Below, piece by piece: positions 1 through 10,905 of a stretch of 64,000 nt of DNA; positions within the stretch are counted from its first letter, which is position 1; the number at the start of each line of letters is the position of its first letter. This stretch comes from Chromatium okenii (lineage in GTDB: Bacteria > Pseudomonadota > Gammaproteobacteria > Chromatiales > Chromatiaceae). The notes under the pieces were generated by a model. The model ran no database searches, was not told the DNA's origin, and saw only the letters and a program-made list of their open reading frames with translations. The DNA lies in the NCBI RefSeq assembly GCF_002958735.1, contig NZ_PPGH01000037.1, forward strand, positions 682,001 to 746,000. Direction: 5' to 3'. The position numbers and the translations under genes are program-made.

Positions 1-1149
1 AGCTTGGTTGCCAGCATTTTGGCGGAAGGCGGACTTGATCCGACCTTCGTCATCGGCGGACGCCTCACCAGCGCCGGAGCCAACGCCAAGCTCGGCACCA
101 GCAAATATCTGGTCGCCGAAGCCGACGAAAGCGACGCTTCATTTTTGTATTTGCAGCCGATGATTTCCGTCGTGACCAATATCGACGCTGATCACATGCG
201 CACTTACGGCAATGATTTCAATCGCTTGCGCAGCACGTTTATGGAATTCCTGCACCATCTGCCGTTTTACGGGCTGGCGGTGCTCTGTCTGGATGACGAC
301 GAAGTACGGGCGCTGGTGCCGATGGTCGGACGCGCCGTGCGCACTTATGGCACTCATCCTGACGCAGACGTGCGGGCGACCGACCTGCGCCAGCACGAAA
401 TGCAAACGCGCTTTGTCGTCCACAGCGCCCAGCTCGCAGCGCCGCTGGAGATCACGCTCAATCTGCCCGGCCGTCATAACGTGTTGAATGCGTTGGCGGC
501 GATTTGCATCGCGCTGGAATTGGGCGTGAGCGAGGCGGCGATTGCCCGCGCCTTAACCCAATTTGAAGGCGTCGGACGGCGGTTTGTCGCCAGCGCCATC
601 ACCGATGCTGCCGGACGCGAGCTGCTGTTGATTGATGATTATGGGCATCATCCCCGCGAGGTCGCTGCCACCATCGCCGCGATTCGTGCCGGTTGGCCGC
701 AGCGCCGACTGGTGCTGGTATTTCAGCCGCACCGCTTCAGCCGCACGCAGGAGCAATTTGAGGATTTCGTTGCCGTACTTTCGACCGCCGACGCGCTGGT
801 GCTGTGCGAGGTGTATCCGGCAGGCGAAGCGCCGATTGCTGGCGCAGATGGACGGGCGTTGATTCGGGCAATTCGGATGCGCGGGGCGCTGGAGCCGGTA
901 TTTGCGCAGCAGGTCAGCGAGGTGCCAGAACTGCTGCCGCATTTGCTCCAATCTGGTGACATCGTGTTGATTTCCGGCGCAGGCGACATCGGCGCACTGG
1001 CGGCAAGATTGCCGCAGCAGTGGTCTGAAATCCCCCCCAGCCCCCCTTTTCCAAAGGGGGGAGAATCCCCCCCAGCCCCCCTTTTTCAAAGGGGGGAGGG
1101 AGATGAAAAGCCCCCCTTTTTCAAAGGGGGGTTGGGGGGATTTGTATGA
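1..1149 (+). CDS. murC: UDP-N-acetylmuramate--L-alanine ligase (MurC), 5' end cut off by the window
   Basis: MurC adds L-alanine to UDP-MurNAc, the first amino acid of the peptidoglycan stem peptide, in the cytoplasm. The frame is open from base 1, and the N-terminal part with the ATP P-loop (about 130 residues by comparison with E. coli MurC) lies outside the window. Visible family motifs are [16 protein letters not shown], the [10 protein letters not shown] segment of the central domain, DDYGHHPRE and FQPHRFSRT of the C-terminal Mur ligase domain, and ISGAGDIG near the end. After about residue 340 the protein continues into a proline/glycine-rich tail ([10 protein letters not shown] and similar) encoded entirely by three palindromic repeats at 1030-1141. 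The stop TGA overlaps the murB start as ATGA. The family assignment is certain; the tail is almost certainly a late addition. Confidence 0.95.
   Translation, partial: SLVASILAEGGLDPTFVIGGRLTSAGANAKLGTSKYLVAEADESDASFLYLQPMISVVTNIDADHMRTYGNDFNRLRSTFMEFLHHLPFYGLAVLCLDDDEVRALVPMVGRAVRTYGTHPDADVRATDLRQHEMQTRFVVHSAQLAAPLEITLNLPGRHNVLNALAAICIALELGVSEAAIARALTQFEGVGRRFVASAITDAAGRELLLIDDYGHHPREVAATIAAIRAGWPQRRLVLVFQPHRFSRTQEQFEDFVAVLSTADALVLCEVYPAGEAPIAGADGRALIRAIRMRGALEPVFAQQVSEVPELLPHLLQSGDIVLISGAGDIGALAARLPQQWSEIPPSPPFPKGGESPPAPLFQRGEGDEKPPFFKGGLGGFV
1030..1141. repeat. Three tandem C-run/G-run palindromic repeats inside the murC 3' end
   Basis: Three copies of a short palindrome lie head to tail: a run of C, the segment TTTTTCAAA or a variant, then a run of G. 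They are separated by AGAATC and GAGGGAGATGAAAAG linkers. Related copies occur at 13797-13830, 33148-33222 and 58080-58140, with a degenerate one near 10340-10370. Each arm pair can form a strong hairpin. Here the array stays open in the murC frame and delivers the murC stop codon exactly where murB begins, so the repeats are translated rather than intergenic. Confidence 0.9.
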
Positions 1150-2025
1150 GCACTTATTCCGGCATCCTGCGCCATGATGAACCGCTGGCGCGTTACACGA
1201 CTTGGCGCGTGGGCGGTCCAGCGCGACAACTGTATCGCCCAACTGATGTTGCTGATTTAGCGGCATTTTTGCGAGAATTGCCGCCCGCTGAACCGCTGCT
1301 GTGGCTCGGACTCGGCAGCAATGTGTTGATTGCTGACAGCGGTTTTGCTGGCACCGTGATTCACACGCTCGGCGGCTTGACCGGACTGGAACAGCGCGGC
1401 GCGACCGGCATTGTCGTTGACGCGGGAGTGCCGAGCGCCAAGCTGGCGCGATTTGCGGCGCAGCACAATTTATGTGGGCTGGAATTTCTGACCGGCATTC
1501 CCGGCACTTTTGGCGGGGCGCTGGCGCTCAACGCTGGCGCGTGGGGCGGTGAAACGTGGCCGCACGTCCGCTGCGTTCACACGCTGGATCGGCACGGCAC
1601 GTTGCGCTGGCGCGAGGCAGCAGAATTCAACGTCGGTTATCGTCAGGTCAGCGGCGCAGCGGGCGAGTGGTTTGTTGCCGCCGAATTGGAATTGACGCCC
1701 GGCGATGGCGCGGCAGCGTTGGAGCGAATGCGCGAGATGCTGGAGCGCCGAGCGGCGACGCAGCCAATTGGTCAGCCGAGCTGCGGCTCGGTATTCCGCA
1801 ATCCGCCCAATGATCACGCCGCCCGCTTGATTGATGCGCTGGGGCTGAAAGGCTATCGCATTGGCGGGGCGCAAGTTTCTGAAAAACATGCTAATTTCAT
1901 CATCAACACCGGCAGCGCCACTGCCGCTGACATCAGCCATTTAATTGACTATGTGCAGCAGCAGGTGGCGCAGCACACCGGCATTCACCTGATTCCCGAA
2001 GTGCATCAAATTACTGGATATTCTG

Positions 2026-2042
<17 letters not shown>
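1146..2042 (+). CDS. murB: UDP-N-acetylenolpyruvoylglucosamine reductase (MurB)
   Basis: MurB uses NADPH and FAD to reduce the enolpyruvyl group and give UDP-MurNAc. The 298-residue product shows the short (type II) MurB layout. The N-terminal FAD-binding part has TTWRVGGPA and LGLGSNVL and, further on, [16 protein letters not shown]. The C-terminal substrate domain has [10 protein letters not shown], which carries the proton-donor serine, then [10 protein letters not shown] and the late EVHQITG glutamate. The start ATG overlaps the murC stop, and the gene end overlaps the ddlB start by 17 bases, so the block looks translationally coupled. No frame damage is seen. Confidence 0.97.
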
Positions 2043-3801
<1,759 letters not shown>

Positions 3802-3806
3802 ATTGA

Positions 3807-5066
3807 ATGCCGCGACGTAATGATAAACGTAACGACAAGCGTAATGATAAGAATCTATTAGTCGGGCTGGATATTGGCACCTCAAAAATTGCCTGTCTGG
3901 TTGGCGAACTGAAAGACGATGACCAAATTGAAATCATTGGTATCGGTATTCATCCATCACGCGGATTAAAAAAGGGTGTCGTCGTGGATATTGAATCCAC
4001 GGTGCAATCCATTCAACGCGCAGTGGAAGAAGCAGAATTGATGGCGGGCTGCGAAATCAATTCAGTGTATGCCGGAATTGCAGGCAGCCATGTGCGTAGT
4101 CTTAATTCACACGGCATCACTGCCATTAAAGAAGTGGAAGTATCGCAGGCGGATGTAGATCGGGTAATTGATGCAGCGCGAGCAGTGGCAATTCCGGCAG
4201 ATCAGAAAATTCTGCACATCCTGCCGCAGGAATTCATCATTGATAATCAGGAAGGTATCCGCGAACCGATTGGAATGTGCGGCGTGCGTTTGGAAGCGCG
4301 AGTGCACATGGTCACGGGCGCAGTCAGCGCAGCGCAGAACATTAAAAAGTGTATTGAACGCTGTGGATTAGCAGTTGATGATTTGGTGCTGGCGCAATTG
4401 AGTTCCAGTTATGCGGTGCTCAGTGAAGATGAAAAAGAACTCGGTGTTTGTGTCATTGACATCGGTGGCGGTACGACCGATTTGGCAGTATTCACTGATG
4501 GCGCAATTCGGCACACGGCAGTCATTCCCATTGCGGGCGATCAAGTGACTAATGACATTGCAGTGGCGCTGCGTACTCCAACGCAACATGCGGAATTGAT
4601 TAAGGTCAATCACGCCTGCGCGTTGACGCAATTGGCGGGGAATGGCGAAACGATTGAAGTGCCGAGTATTGGCGACCGTCCACCGCGACGGCTGTCATGT
4701 CAAACGCTTGCTGAAGTAGTTGAGCCACGTTATGAGGAACTTTTAACGTTGCTGCATAATGAATTGCGACGCAGCAGCTTTGAGGATTTGATTGCTGGCG
4801 GTGTGGTGTTAACCGGCGGCAGTGCGAAAATGGAAGGGCTGCTCGAATTGGCGGAGTCGGTATTTAAAATGCCGGTACGTTTGGGATTGCCGCAGCATGT
4901 GATTGGAATGGATGAAGTAGTGAATAATCCAATTCATGCGACAGGCGTTGGTTTGCTGATTTATGCGCGACAACATCGGTTTACCCCGAATCCTGAATTG
5001 AATGAGCAACAGGGTTTGAAAGGAACGTGGACGCGAATGCGCAGTTGGTTTCAAGGTAATTTTTAG
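3807..5066 (+). CDS. ftsA: Cell division protein FtsA
   Basis: FtsA is an actin-like ATPase that tethers FtsZ filaments to the inner membrane. The 419-residue protein has the phosphate-1 loop LVGLDIGTSKI, the SHUT subdomain in the first third, phosphate-2 CVIDIGGGTTDLAV and the adenosine loop VLTGGSAKMEG. It ends in the amphipathic targeting helix TRMRSWFQGNF. GAGG lies ten bases before the ATG. An oddity is the N-terminus: the residues RNDK occur three times in a row right after MPR, encoded by near-identical 12-base units, giving a charged extension ahead of the usual first strand. Confidence 0.97.
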   Translation: MPRRNDKRNDKRNDKNLLVGLDIGTSKIACLVGELKDDDQIEIIGIGIHPSRGLKKGVVVDIESTVQSIQRAVEEAELMAGCEINSVYAGIAGSHVRSLNSHGITAIKEVEVSQADVDRVIDAARAVAIPADQKILHILPQEFIIDNQEGIREPIGMCGVRLEARVHMVTGAVSAAQNIKKCIERCGLAVDDLVLAQLSSSYAVLSEDEKELGVCVIDIGGGTTDLAVFTDGAIRHTAVIPIAGDQVTNDIAVALRTPTQHAELIKVNHACALTQLAGNGETIEVPSIGDRPPRRLSCQTLAEVVEPRYEELLTLLHNELRRSSFEDLIAGGVVLTGGSAKMEGLLELAESVFKMPVRLGLPQHVIGMDEVVNNPIHATGVGLLIYARQHRFTPNPELNEQQGLKGTWTRMRSWFQGNF

Positions 5067-5193
5067 CGTATTGATTTCGCGCCAAATCTGTGGTGATGAA
5101 GTGTCAAATGGCGGTCATGCACGAATAGTGTACGGTCTAAATAAGGTTTTCGTGTACTGCGATAAAAAAGTACACAATTAGGAGATGAGCTTC

Positions 5194-6357
5194 ATGTTTG
5201 AAATTATCGACAATCAAACGCCAAATGCGGTGATTAAAGTCATCGGAGTGGGCGGCGGTGGCAATAACGCTGTCAATCACATGGTGAATTCAACCATTCA
5301 AGGCGTGGATTTCATCTGCGCGAATACGGACGCGCAGGCACTTAAAAGCTCGAATGTAAAAACCATTCTGCAATTGGGCGCTGGAATCACGAAAGGGCTG
5401 GGTGCTGGCGCAGACCCCGAAGTTGGTCGCCATTCGGCAATTGAGGATCGGGATCGCATTCAAGAGGCGCTGCAAGGCGCAGATATGGTGTTTATTACTG
5501 CGGGCATGGGCGGCGGCACCGGCACTGGTGCGGCACCAGTGGTCGCGCAGGTGGCGAAGGAACTCGGCATTTTGACGGTCGCAGTCGTTACCAAACCGTT
5601 TCCGTTTGAAGGTGCAAAACGGCGGCGCGTGGCGGAAGAAGGCATCGCTGAATTGGCAAAATCAGTGGATTCGCTGATTACCATTCCGAATGAAAAACTG
5701 CTCGCAGTGCTCGGCAAGGACATGAGCCTGCTCGATGCGTTCAAAGCGGCGAATGATGTGTTGCTCAATGCCACGCAGGGGATTGCCGAACTGATTACGC
5801 GCCAAGGCTTGATTAACGTCGATTTCGCGGATGTCAAAACCGTCATGTCGAACATGGGTGTGGCGATGATGGGCACGGGCTCGGCACGTGGCGCGAATCG
5901 GGCGCGGGAAGCAGCGGAGGCAGCGATTAAGAGTCCGCTGTTGGAAGATATTGATTTAGCAGGCGCAAAAGGGATTTTGGTCAACATCACCGCTGGGTTA
6001 AATCTGACCATCGGCGAGTTTGATGAAGTCGGCAGCACGGTGCGCGACTTTGCGGATGATGAAGCGACGGTGGTGGTTGGTACGGTGTTTGACATGGAGT
6101 TGGAGGACGAACTGCGCGTGACTGTCGTGGCGACTGGTTTGGGGGAGCGCCGCGCCGCCAGCGTCCACAAACGCGGCGGCCACGCTGAACCGGGCATCCG
6201 TTTAGTGTCGGTTGATTCTAACGACGGACAGCCGGATTACCGTGAAATGGAGCGTCGTCCAGCGATTTACCGGCGCGGCGGCAATGCCATCGCTTCGGAA
6301 ACGATTGATGACGATTATCTGGATATTCCGGCGTTTTTGCGGCGTCAGGCCGATTAA
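5194..6357 (+). CDS. ftsZ: Cell division GTPase FtsZ
   Basis: FtsZ is the tubulin-like GTPase that forms the Z ring. The sequence shows [14 protein letters not shown], the tubulin signature [11 protein letters not shown], the [11 protein letters not shown] segment and the conserved C-terminal peptide [12 protein letters not shown] that binds FtsA and ZipA. I place the start at the ATG at 5194 (MFEIIDNQ), not at 5185: the AGGAG at 5180-5184 touches the earlier ATG but sits nine bases before the later one, and MFEI is the usual FtsZ start. The 118-base gap after ftsA may hold an ftsZ promoter, but no element is convincing. Confidence 0.98.
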   Translation: MFEIIDNQTPNAVIKVIGVGGGGNNAVNHMVNSTIQGVDFICANTDAQALKSSNVKTILQLGAGITKGLGAGADPEVGRHSAIEDRDRIQEALQGADMVFITAGMGGGTGTGAAPVVAQVAKELGILTVAVVTKPFPFEGAKRRRVAEEGIAELAKSVDSLITIPNEKLLAVLGKDMSLLDAFKAANDVLLNATQGIAELITRQGLINVDFADVKTVMSNMGVAMMGTGSARGANRAREAAEAAIKSPLLEDIDLAGAKGILVNITAGLNLTIGEFDEVGSTVRDFADDEATVVVGTVFDMELEDELRVTVVATGLGERRAASVHKRGGHAEPGIRLVSVDSNDGQPDYREMERRPAIYRRGGNAIASETIDDDYLDIPAFLRRQAD

Positions 6358-6382
6358 CTCGGCGCAATGGTTGTTTAATTTG

Positions 6383-6417
6383 AATCTCCATTAAAAACAA
6401 GGAGATTTGCGCTTTTT
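6383..6417 (+). terminator. Possible terminator after ftsZ
   Basis: AATCTCC at 6383-6389 pairs with GGAGATT at 6401-6407 across an 11-base loop, followed shortly by five T at 6413-6417. The stem is short and a few bases separate it from the T run, so termination may be partial. It lies in the 241-base gap between ftsZ and lpxC. Confidence 0.4.
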
Positions 6418-6598
6418 CGATATTGAACTTGAAAAAAGTTCGGGAAAACCCTAGGCTAATCCTCAAACGCGCCGATTTGTGAGCGCAAAACGCTATGACG
6501 ACCAGACAATAAGCGTGATTTAGCAGGGATGGCTGAATCACGCGGCACTGTCGATCAGCAAGCACAGGATGTCGTTAGCCGCTGTGGAGACCCGAACG

Positions 6599-7510
6599 AT
6601 GCTTAGGCAACGTACCTTGAAAACTGTGGTTGGAACGACCGGCATTGGACTGCATACCGGCGCGAAAATCGAACTCACGCTGCGCCCCGCAGCTCCCGAT
6701 ACCGGCATCATTTTTCGGCGTGTTGATTTAGATACGCCGGTCGAAATTAAAGCGACGCCGTTTAATGTCGCTGATACCCGTCTCTCCACCACGCTCTCCC
6801 GCGATGCAGTGCGCATCTCCACGGTGGAACATCTTTTATCCGCTTTTGCTGGGCTGGGCATTGATAACGCTTGCGTGGATGTTGGTGCGGCAGAAGTGCC
6901 GATCATGGACGGCAGTGCTGCGCCGTTCGTGTTTTTGCTCCAATCCGCTGGAATTGAAGAACAAAATCGCGCCAAACGCTTTATCGCATCAAGCAGCCGA
7001 TTGAAGTGCGCGATGGCGATAAGTTTGCGCGGTTCACGCCATACAACGGCTTTCGCGTTGATTTCTCGATTGATTTCGATCATCCCGCGTTTACTGCTCG
7101 CGCCAATCGCGCCACCGTTGATTTTTCCACTGCGTCTTTTGTCCGCGAAGTGAGTCGAGCACGAACCTTTCGGTTTTTTGCGTGACATCGAACACCTGCG
7201 CCAGCATCAGCTCGCACTCGGCGGCAGTTTGGATAACGCCGTCGTCGTTGACGAATACCGCATTCTCAATGACGAAGGGCTGCGTTATGAAGACGAGTTT
7301 GTGAAGCACAAAATTCTTGATGCGATTGGCGATCTGTATTTGCTCGGTCACACGCTGATTGGCGCGTTCACTGCGCACAAATCCGGTCATGCACTGAACA
7401 ACGCACTGCTGCGGGCGCTGGTCGCGGAAGAATCAGCATGGGAAGCAGTGTCGTTTGAAGACTCCGCTGCTGCGCCGATTTGTTACGCCCAGCCGATTCC
7501 TGCGCTCTGA
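6599..7510 (+). CDS. lpxC: UDP-3-O-acyl-N-acetylglucosamine deacetylase (LpxC), two frameshifts
   Basis: LpxC is the zinc deacetylase that commits UDP-acyl-GlcNAc to lipid A. The N-terminal domain shows [36 protein letters not shown] with the first zinc histidine, and IMDGSAAPF. The C-terminal domain shows [21 protein letters not shown] and [15 protein letters not shown], and [15 protein letters not shown] with catalytic residues. The frame is lost near 6985 (one C missing from a CC pair) and regained near 7168 (one extra T), so the middle reads out of frame over about 60 codons. ATG at 6599 has GGAGA about ten bases upstream. Length is normal at about 304 codons. Confidence 0.93.
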
Positions 7511-7511
7511 A

Positions 7512-7973
7512 TCAATCCGCAGAGGTGGTGGAGTCAGCTACATGACGACTCGCCAAGCGCATGAATAACGCACTTAATTCTGGATCAGTCTCTGCTGCCG
7601 CCGCTTCCCGTAAATGGGCAGCGGCGGTTGCCGTAATGCGCGGAGCAGATCGCGTTACCGAGCGAGTTCCTGTTGCCAAATGTGTATTCAGGCAAATCCG
7701 ACCGGTTACCATCCGAATCTCGTGTGCCGTCAATGCAGCGGCAAGATCAATCGCCATAAACCGCAGTCGGGTTAACCATGCTGGCGAATCGAGATACAGC
7801 GTTAAATGTGTTCCATTCCGTTTGACATCGACGCAGTGGATTTGCATCGCAGATGGCAACTGTTCGCGTACTATTGCCAACAGTGCAATATCCTGCTGGC
7901 GCTGATGAATAAGCTGTTGAACTAAAGGATTTTTTTGTAATAAATCGCCAATTGGCGATGCTTTGGTGTTCAT
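7512..7973 (-). CDS. dciA: DUF721 / DciA-family protein
   Basis: The 153-residue product resembles the DUF721 (DciA) family. DciA proteins load the replicative helicase DnaB in bacteria that lack DnaC/DnaI-type loaders. Visible are a conserved N-terminal helical part (SPIGDLLQKNPLVQQLIHQ) and a central LTLYLDSPAWLTRLRFM strand-turn segment typical of the KH-like domain, then an Ala-rich tail. A DUF721 gene opposing lpxC is a known gammaproteobacterial arrangement, usually followed by an M23 peptidase and secA. It converges on lpxC with one base between the stop codons. Confidence 0.75.
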   Translation of the reverse strand: MNTKASPIGDLLQKNPLVQQLIHQRQQDIALLAIVREQLPSAMQIHCVDVKRNGTHLTLYLDSPAWLTRLRFMAIDLAAALTAHEIRMVTGRICLNTHLATGTRSVTRSAPRITATAAAHLREAAAAETDPELSALFMRLASRHVADSTTSAD

Positions 7974-8026
7974 TGATTGTGCCTACAATCACTTCTATTC
8001 CATGACTGACCAAGAGAGAAAAACAA

Positions 8027-8916
8027 ATGTACCACCACGATCGCAATACACACGCTCGCGGATCGGCCTTTGTCGTGCTTTTGGCCGTGCTGTGCCTCAC
8101 CGTTAGCGGTGCGGGTTTGGGTTTTTGGCTCGGTTATTACGCCGATGCAGATGCTGGTGAAATATGGCGGCAGATGCCGTTGAAAATGAAGATGTGAATG
8201 CGATGGCCGTGCGGCTGGCGGACATGCAGGCCGAATTATTGCGGCTCAACGCGCTGGGCGAACGCTTGGTCAAGATGGCAAATCTTGATCCGACTGAGTT
8301 TGATTTCGTGAATCCGCCACCGCAGGGCGGCGCTGAACGAGGACGAGTGCGCGATTACACGATTAAAGAGCTGGCTGCCGAACTCGGCGGCGTGGTTGAT
8401 GCGCTGGTGGATCGGCAGCGCAAGCTCGATGTGCTCGACGAATTGCTGGTAGACAAGGAACTGAGCGCAGCGGCGACGCCGTCAAGTTGGCCAGTGCGCT
8501 CCGGCTACATTTCTTCGCCTTTTGGTTATCGAGTGCATCCCACCAAACATGTGCGCATGTTTCACGAAGGTGTCGATATTGCCAGTGCGCGGGGAACGCC
8601 AATTACCAGCGTTGCTGATGGCGTGGTGATTTATAGCGGAACGCGGCGTGGTTATGGGCGCGTGGTCGATATTCGTCACGACAACGGGCTGGTGACGCGC
8701 TATGCCCACAATACACGAAGAATGTGGTTGAGAAGGTCAACGGGTTTTCCAAGGCGACAAGATCGCCACAGTCGGCGCGACGGGACGGCAACAGGTCCGC
8801 ATCTGCATTTTGAAGTGCTGAATAATGACCGCCCGCTTAATCCTGTGCCTTACTTGAATAGCAATGTGGTATGGCGGAGTGGCGCAAATACGCTGGCGAG
8901 TTATTCGATGCGTTGA
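8027..8916 (+). CDS. Membrane-anchored M23 family metallopeptidase (LytM domain), frameshifted
   Basis: This is a murein endopeptidase-like protein. From the ATG at 8027 it encodes a single membrane anchor (SAFVVLLAVLCLTVSGAGLG), then an alpha-helical coiled region (about 8190-8460) and a LytM domain. The domain has ISSPFGYRVHP, MFHEGVDIASARGTPI and TGPHLHFEVLNNDRP, with the zinc ligands in HxGxD and HLHFE. The anchor and coiled parts are in different frames (shift near 8160). A segment at about 8710-8790 is also out of frame, restored by adding one G at GGG-like runs near 8733 and 8787. All changes look like one-base losses. In relatives this gene sits between the DUF721 gene and secA; here secA does not follow. 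Confidence 0.85.
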
Positions 8917-8942
8917 ATTTAATTCGAGACTGCTGCCGCATT

Positions 8943-8979
8943 AAGCAAACGCTGATTGATTCAAAATCAGCGTTTGCTT
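8943..8979. terminator. Perfect 15-bp inverted repeat between convergent genes
   Basis: AAGCAAACGCTGATT (8943-8957) and its exact reverse complement (8965-8979) flank a 7-base loop. It lies just after the M23 peptidase, and the stop codon of the convergent histidine kinase (8967-8969) falls inside the right arm. It probably serves both genes as a terminator. There is no long T run, so strength is uncertain. Confidence 0.7.
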
Positions 8980-10333
8980 GCCACCGGCAATCGCACCCGC
9001 GCCAGCAAACCACCCGCATCTGCGGTTTCAAAAGTCACCGCGCCGCCGTAGGCATCCACGATGTCGCGCACAATCGCCAATCCCAAGCCCGACCCTTCTT
9101 TTTGTTGATCGAGGCGCAGCCCGCGTTCACCGAGACGCGGCAACTGTGCGGCAGCGACGCCAGCGCCGTCATCACCGACCGTAATTTCTACCCAATCTGC
9201 GCCGTCGTCACCGTTATCGTCACACTTGATCGCGCCCATTTCGCCGCGTTTTCCAGCAGATTGCCCAGCAAATCCAGCAAATCATCCGGCATCAGCGCCA
9301 CCTGTACTTCCAGCGGCATCTCCACTTGCCAATTCAAACGTTCGCCTTCTGGAGTGCGCTGCAACACCCGCAGCAGACGGGCAATCGCGCTGCCCACTTC
9401 CACCCGCGCTTCATGGCGAGCGGTGCCAGAACGCACTCGCACCCGGATCAATTCCCTGTCAACGCGGCGGCGCATCGCCGTTGCCAATTGCTCCAAATCA
9501 TCTGCCAGCGCCGGATGTCCCTGCTCACGCAGCCGCTGCGCATCTGCCGCCAGCGCCGTGAGCGGCGTTTTCAATCCGTGCGCGAGATCGGCAGTCCAGA
9601 TGCGAGCGCGTTCAATCGCTTCGGCGCGAGCGGCGAGCAGCGCGTTTACTTCGCTCACCAGCGGCATCACCTCCAGAGGATAGTGATCGGGCAACAACGG
9701 CGATTGCCCGGAACGAATCGCGCCAACGCCGCGCCGCACCGCTTCCAATGGCGCGAGTCCAGTTTGAATCTGTACCAACGTTGCCAGCAGCAGCACGACC
9801 ACAATCAACGCAAGATAAGGTTGCATATCGGCAGCGAAGTCAGCGCGAGCAGCAAGCAGTTCGGCACGATCTATTCCCACCGCGAGGCGCAGCAGCGGTT
9901 GACCGCTGGCGGTTTGCAAGCGGATTTGGCGCTCGCGCACCAGCAATTGTTGTTGACTGGGACCAGCGAGAAGGTGGGCGTGAATGCCGCCGGGTTCGAG
10001 CGGATCGGCGGGCAGCACCATCAGCGCGTCCCACAGCGAGCGCGAGCGCAATAACCCCGGCGTTGTGATGTCGTCAATTTGCCAATACAGCCCGCTCAAC
10101 GGTTGGGAAAAACGCGGATCTGCTGGTTCATCATTGAGACTGACGCTGCCGTCAGCGGCGACAACGAGCGCGGCAGCGAGGTGGTTGAGATGCAGCCGAA
10201 GTTCGGCATCAATGCGCCGTTCAACGTGATGTTCAAACAGGCTGATCAGTCCAAATGCGGCAACGGTAAGCGCAACGCTGATGGAGAGAATCGCGCCGAG
10301 CCAGAGGCGGAGGCGTAGTGAACGGTGCTGCAT
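8967..10333 (-). CDS. Sensor histidine kinase (PhoQ/QseC-like), one frameshift
   Basis: This is an inner-membrane sensor kinase. The start at 10333 (MQHRSLRLRLWLG) has GAAGGG nine bases upstream. It has membrane segment 1 (about 12-32), a periplasmic domain of about 130 residues, and membrane segment 2 (YLALIVVVLLLATLVQI). A HAMP-like linker follows, then an H box (TADLAHGLKTPLTAL), an N box (LLGNLLENAAKWA) and G boxes (VGDDGAGV, GSGLGLAIV). A base is missing near 9213, between the N box and the first G box. The partner regulator lies upstream at 10906-11568, separated by a toxin-antitoxin pair. The last codons are encoded by the terminator hairpin. The stimulus is unknown; the PepSY partner suggests an envelope signal. 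Confidence 0.88.
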
Positions 10334-10385
10334 TAGATTTTTCCCTTCTTTATTTAAAGGGAGGCATAAAGGTGAAAAAAGCGCA

Positions 10386-10645
10386 TCACCCAATGATCTG
10401 GTCGTATTCCGAATGGCTTCCAATCCAAAACCATTGGATACCTTCTGGCACAGGGACGCCTAGTGCTCGATAATGCAAACCTACTCGAACGCTTCTGAAG
10501 CGTCCTGAATAAACAAACTTGAATTGAAGCGATGGATGTGCCGGATTTTTTTTGAGTAATTCATAATTGTCCCGTGCAATTTTTTTACATCCTCTGGCAA
10601 CGCTTGAAAACGATGCCAGAATTTGCGCGAAGCAAAATGTCTCAC
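10386..10645 (-). pseudogene. RelE/ParE-family toxin, frameshifted in a poly-T run
   Basis: Reading from GTG at 10645, the product begins VRHFASRKFWHRFQALPEDV and continues, one frame over, as NYELLKKNPAHPSLQFKFV, then VGLHYRALGV and WFWIGSHSEYDQIIG. This matches a common ParE/RelE-like toxin family of about 85 residues. The frames join if the run of seven T at 10580-10586 had eight. The start overlaps the antitoxin stop as GTGA, the typical coupling of such modules. Whether it is truly dead or a homopolymer miscall cannot be told from this sequence. No gene symbol is warranted. Confidence 0.7.
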
Positions 10646-10842
10646 AATTCTAGTGCCTGACCGTTGTGATATTCAGCCAGTGCTTCTGCTGCCAGCGCAT
10701 CTAGTTTACCAGCCGCAGCATCGGTTTCGATTTGAATATCCCAAGCGTCAGCATCAAATTGAGCATACCAGCAGCGGAATTTAATCAATTCTGGTGGCGG
10801 TAATTGTTTTATCGCTTGTTGTACGGCTTCTGCTGTAAGCAT
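10642..10842 (-). CDS. Small antitoxin-like protein paired with the ParE-type toxin
   Basis: The 66-residue acidic protein starts MLTAEAVQQAIKQLPPPEL and has GGAG six bases before the ATG; a GTG 12 bases further upstream is less likely because that GTG forms part of the Shine-Dalgarno. Small acidic proteins with a WDxQIExDxxAGKLD-like core commonly precede this toxin family; the segment DAWDIQIETDAAAGKLDALA shows it here. It probably binds and neutralises the toxin encoded four bases downstream. The pair sits between a response regulator and its kinase, so it seems to have inserted into a two-component operon. Confidence 0.75.
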   Translation of the reverse strand: MLTAEAVQQAIKQLPPPELIKFRCWYAQFDADAWDIQIETDAAAGKLDALAAEALAEYHNGQALEL

Positions 10843-10905
10843 TTTGTTCTCCACTTGATCGCTTAAAACATCACTTTAACCATTCTGAAAAAAAGGTTGG
10901 CGAAT

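Noticed and set aside
6970..7175. Programmed frameshifting in lpxC, dnaE or other genes
   Set aside because: The shift sites share no slippery heptamer or following structure and are too many; single-base errors explain them.
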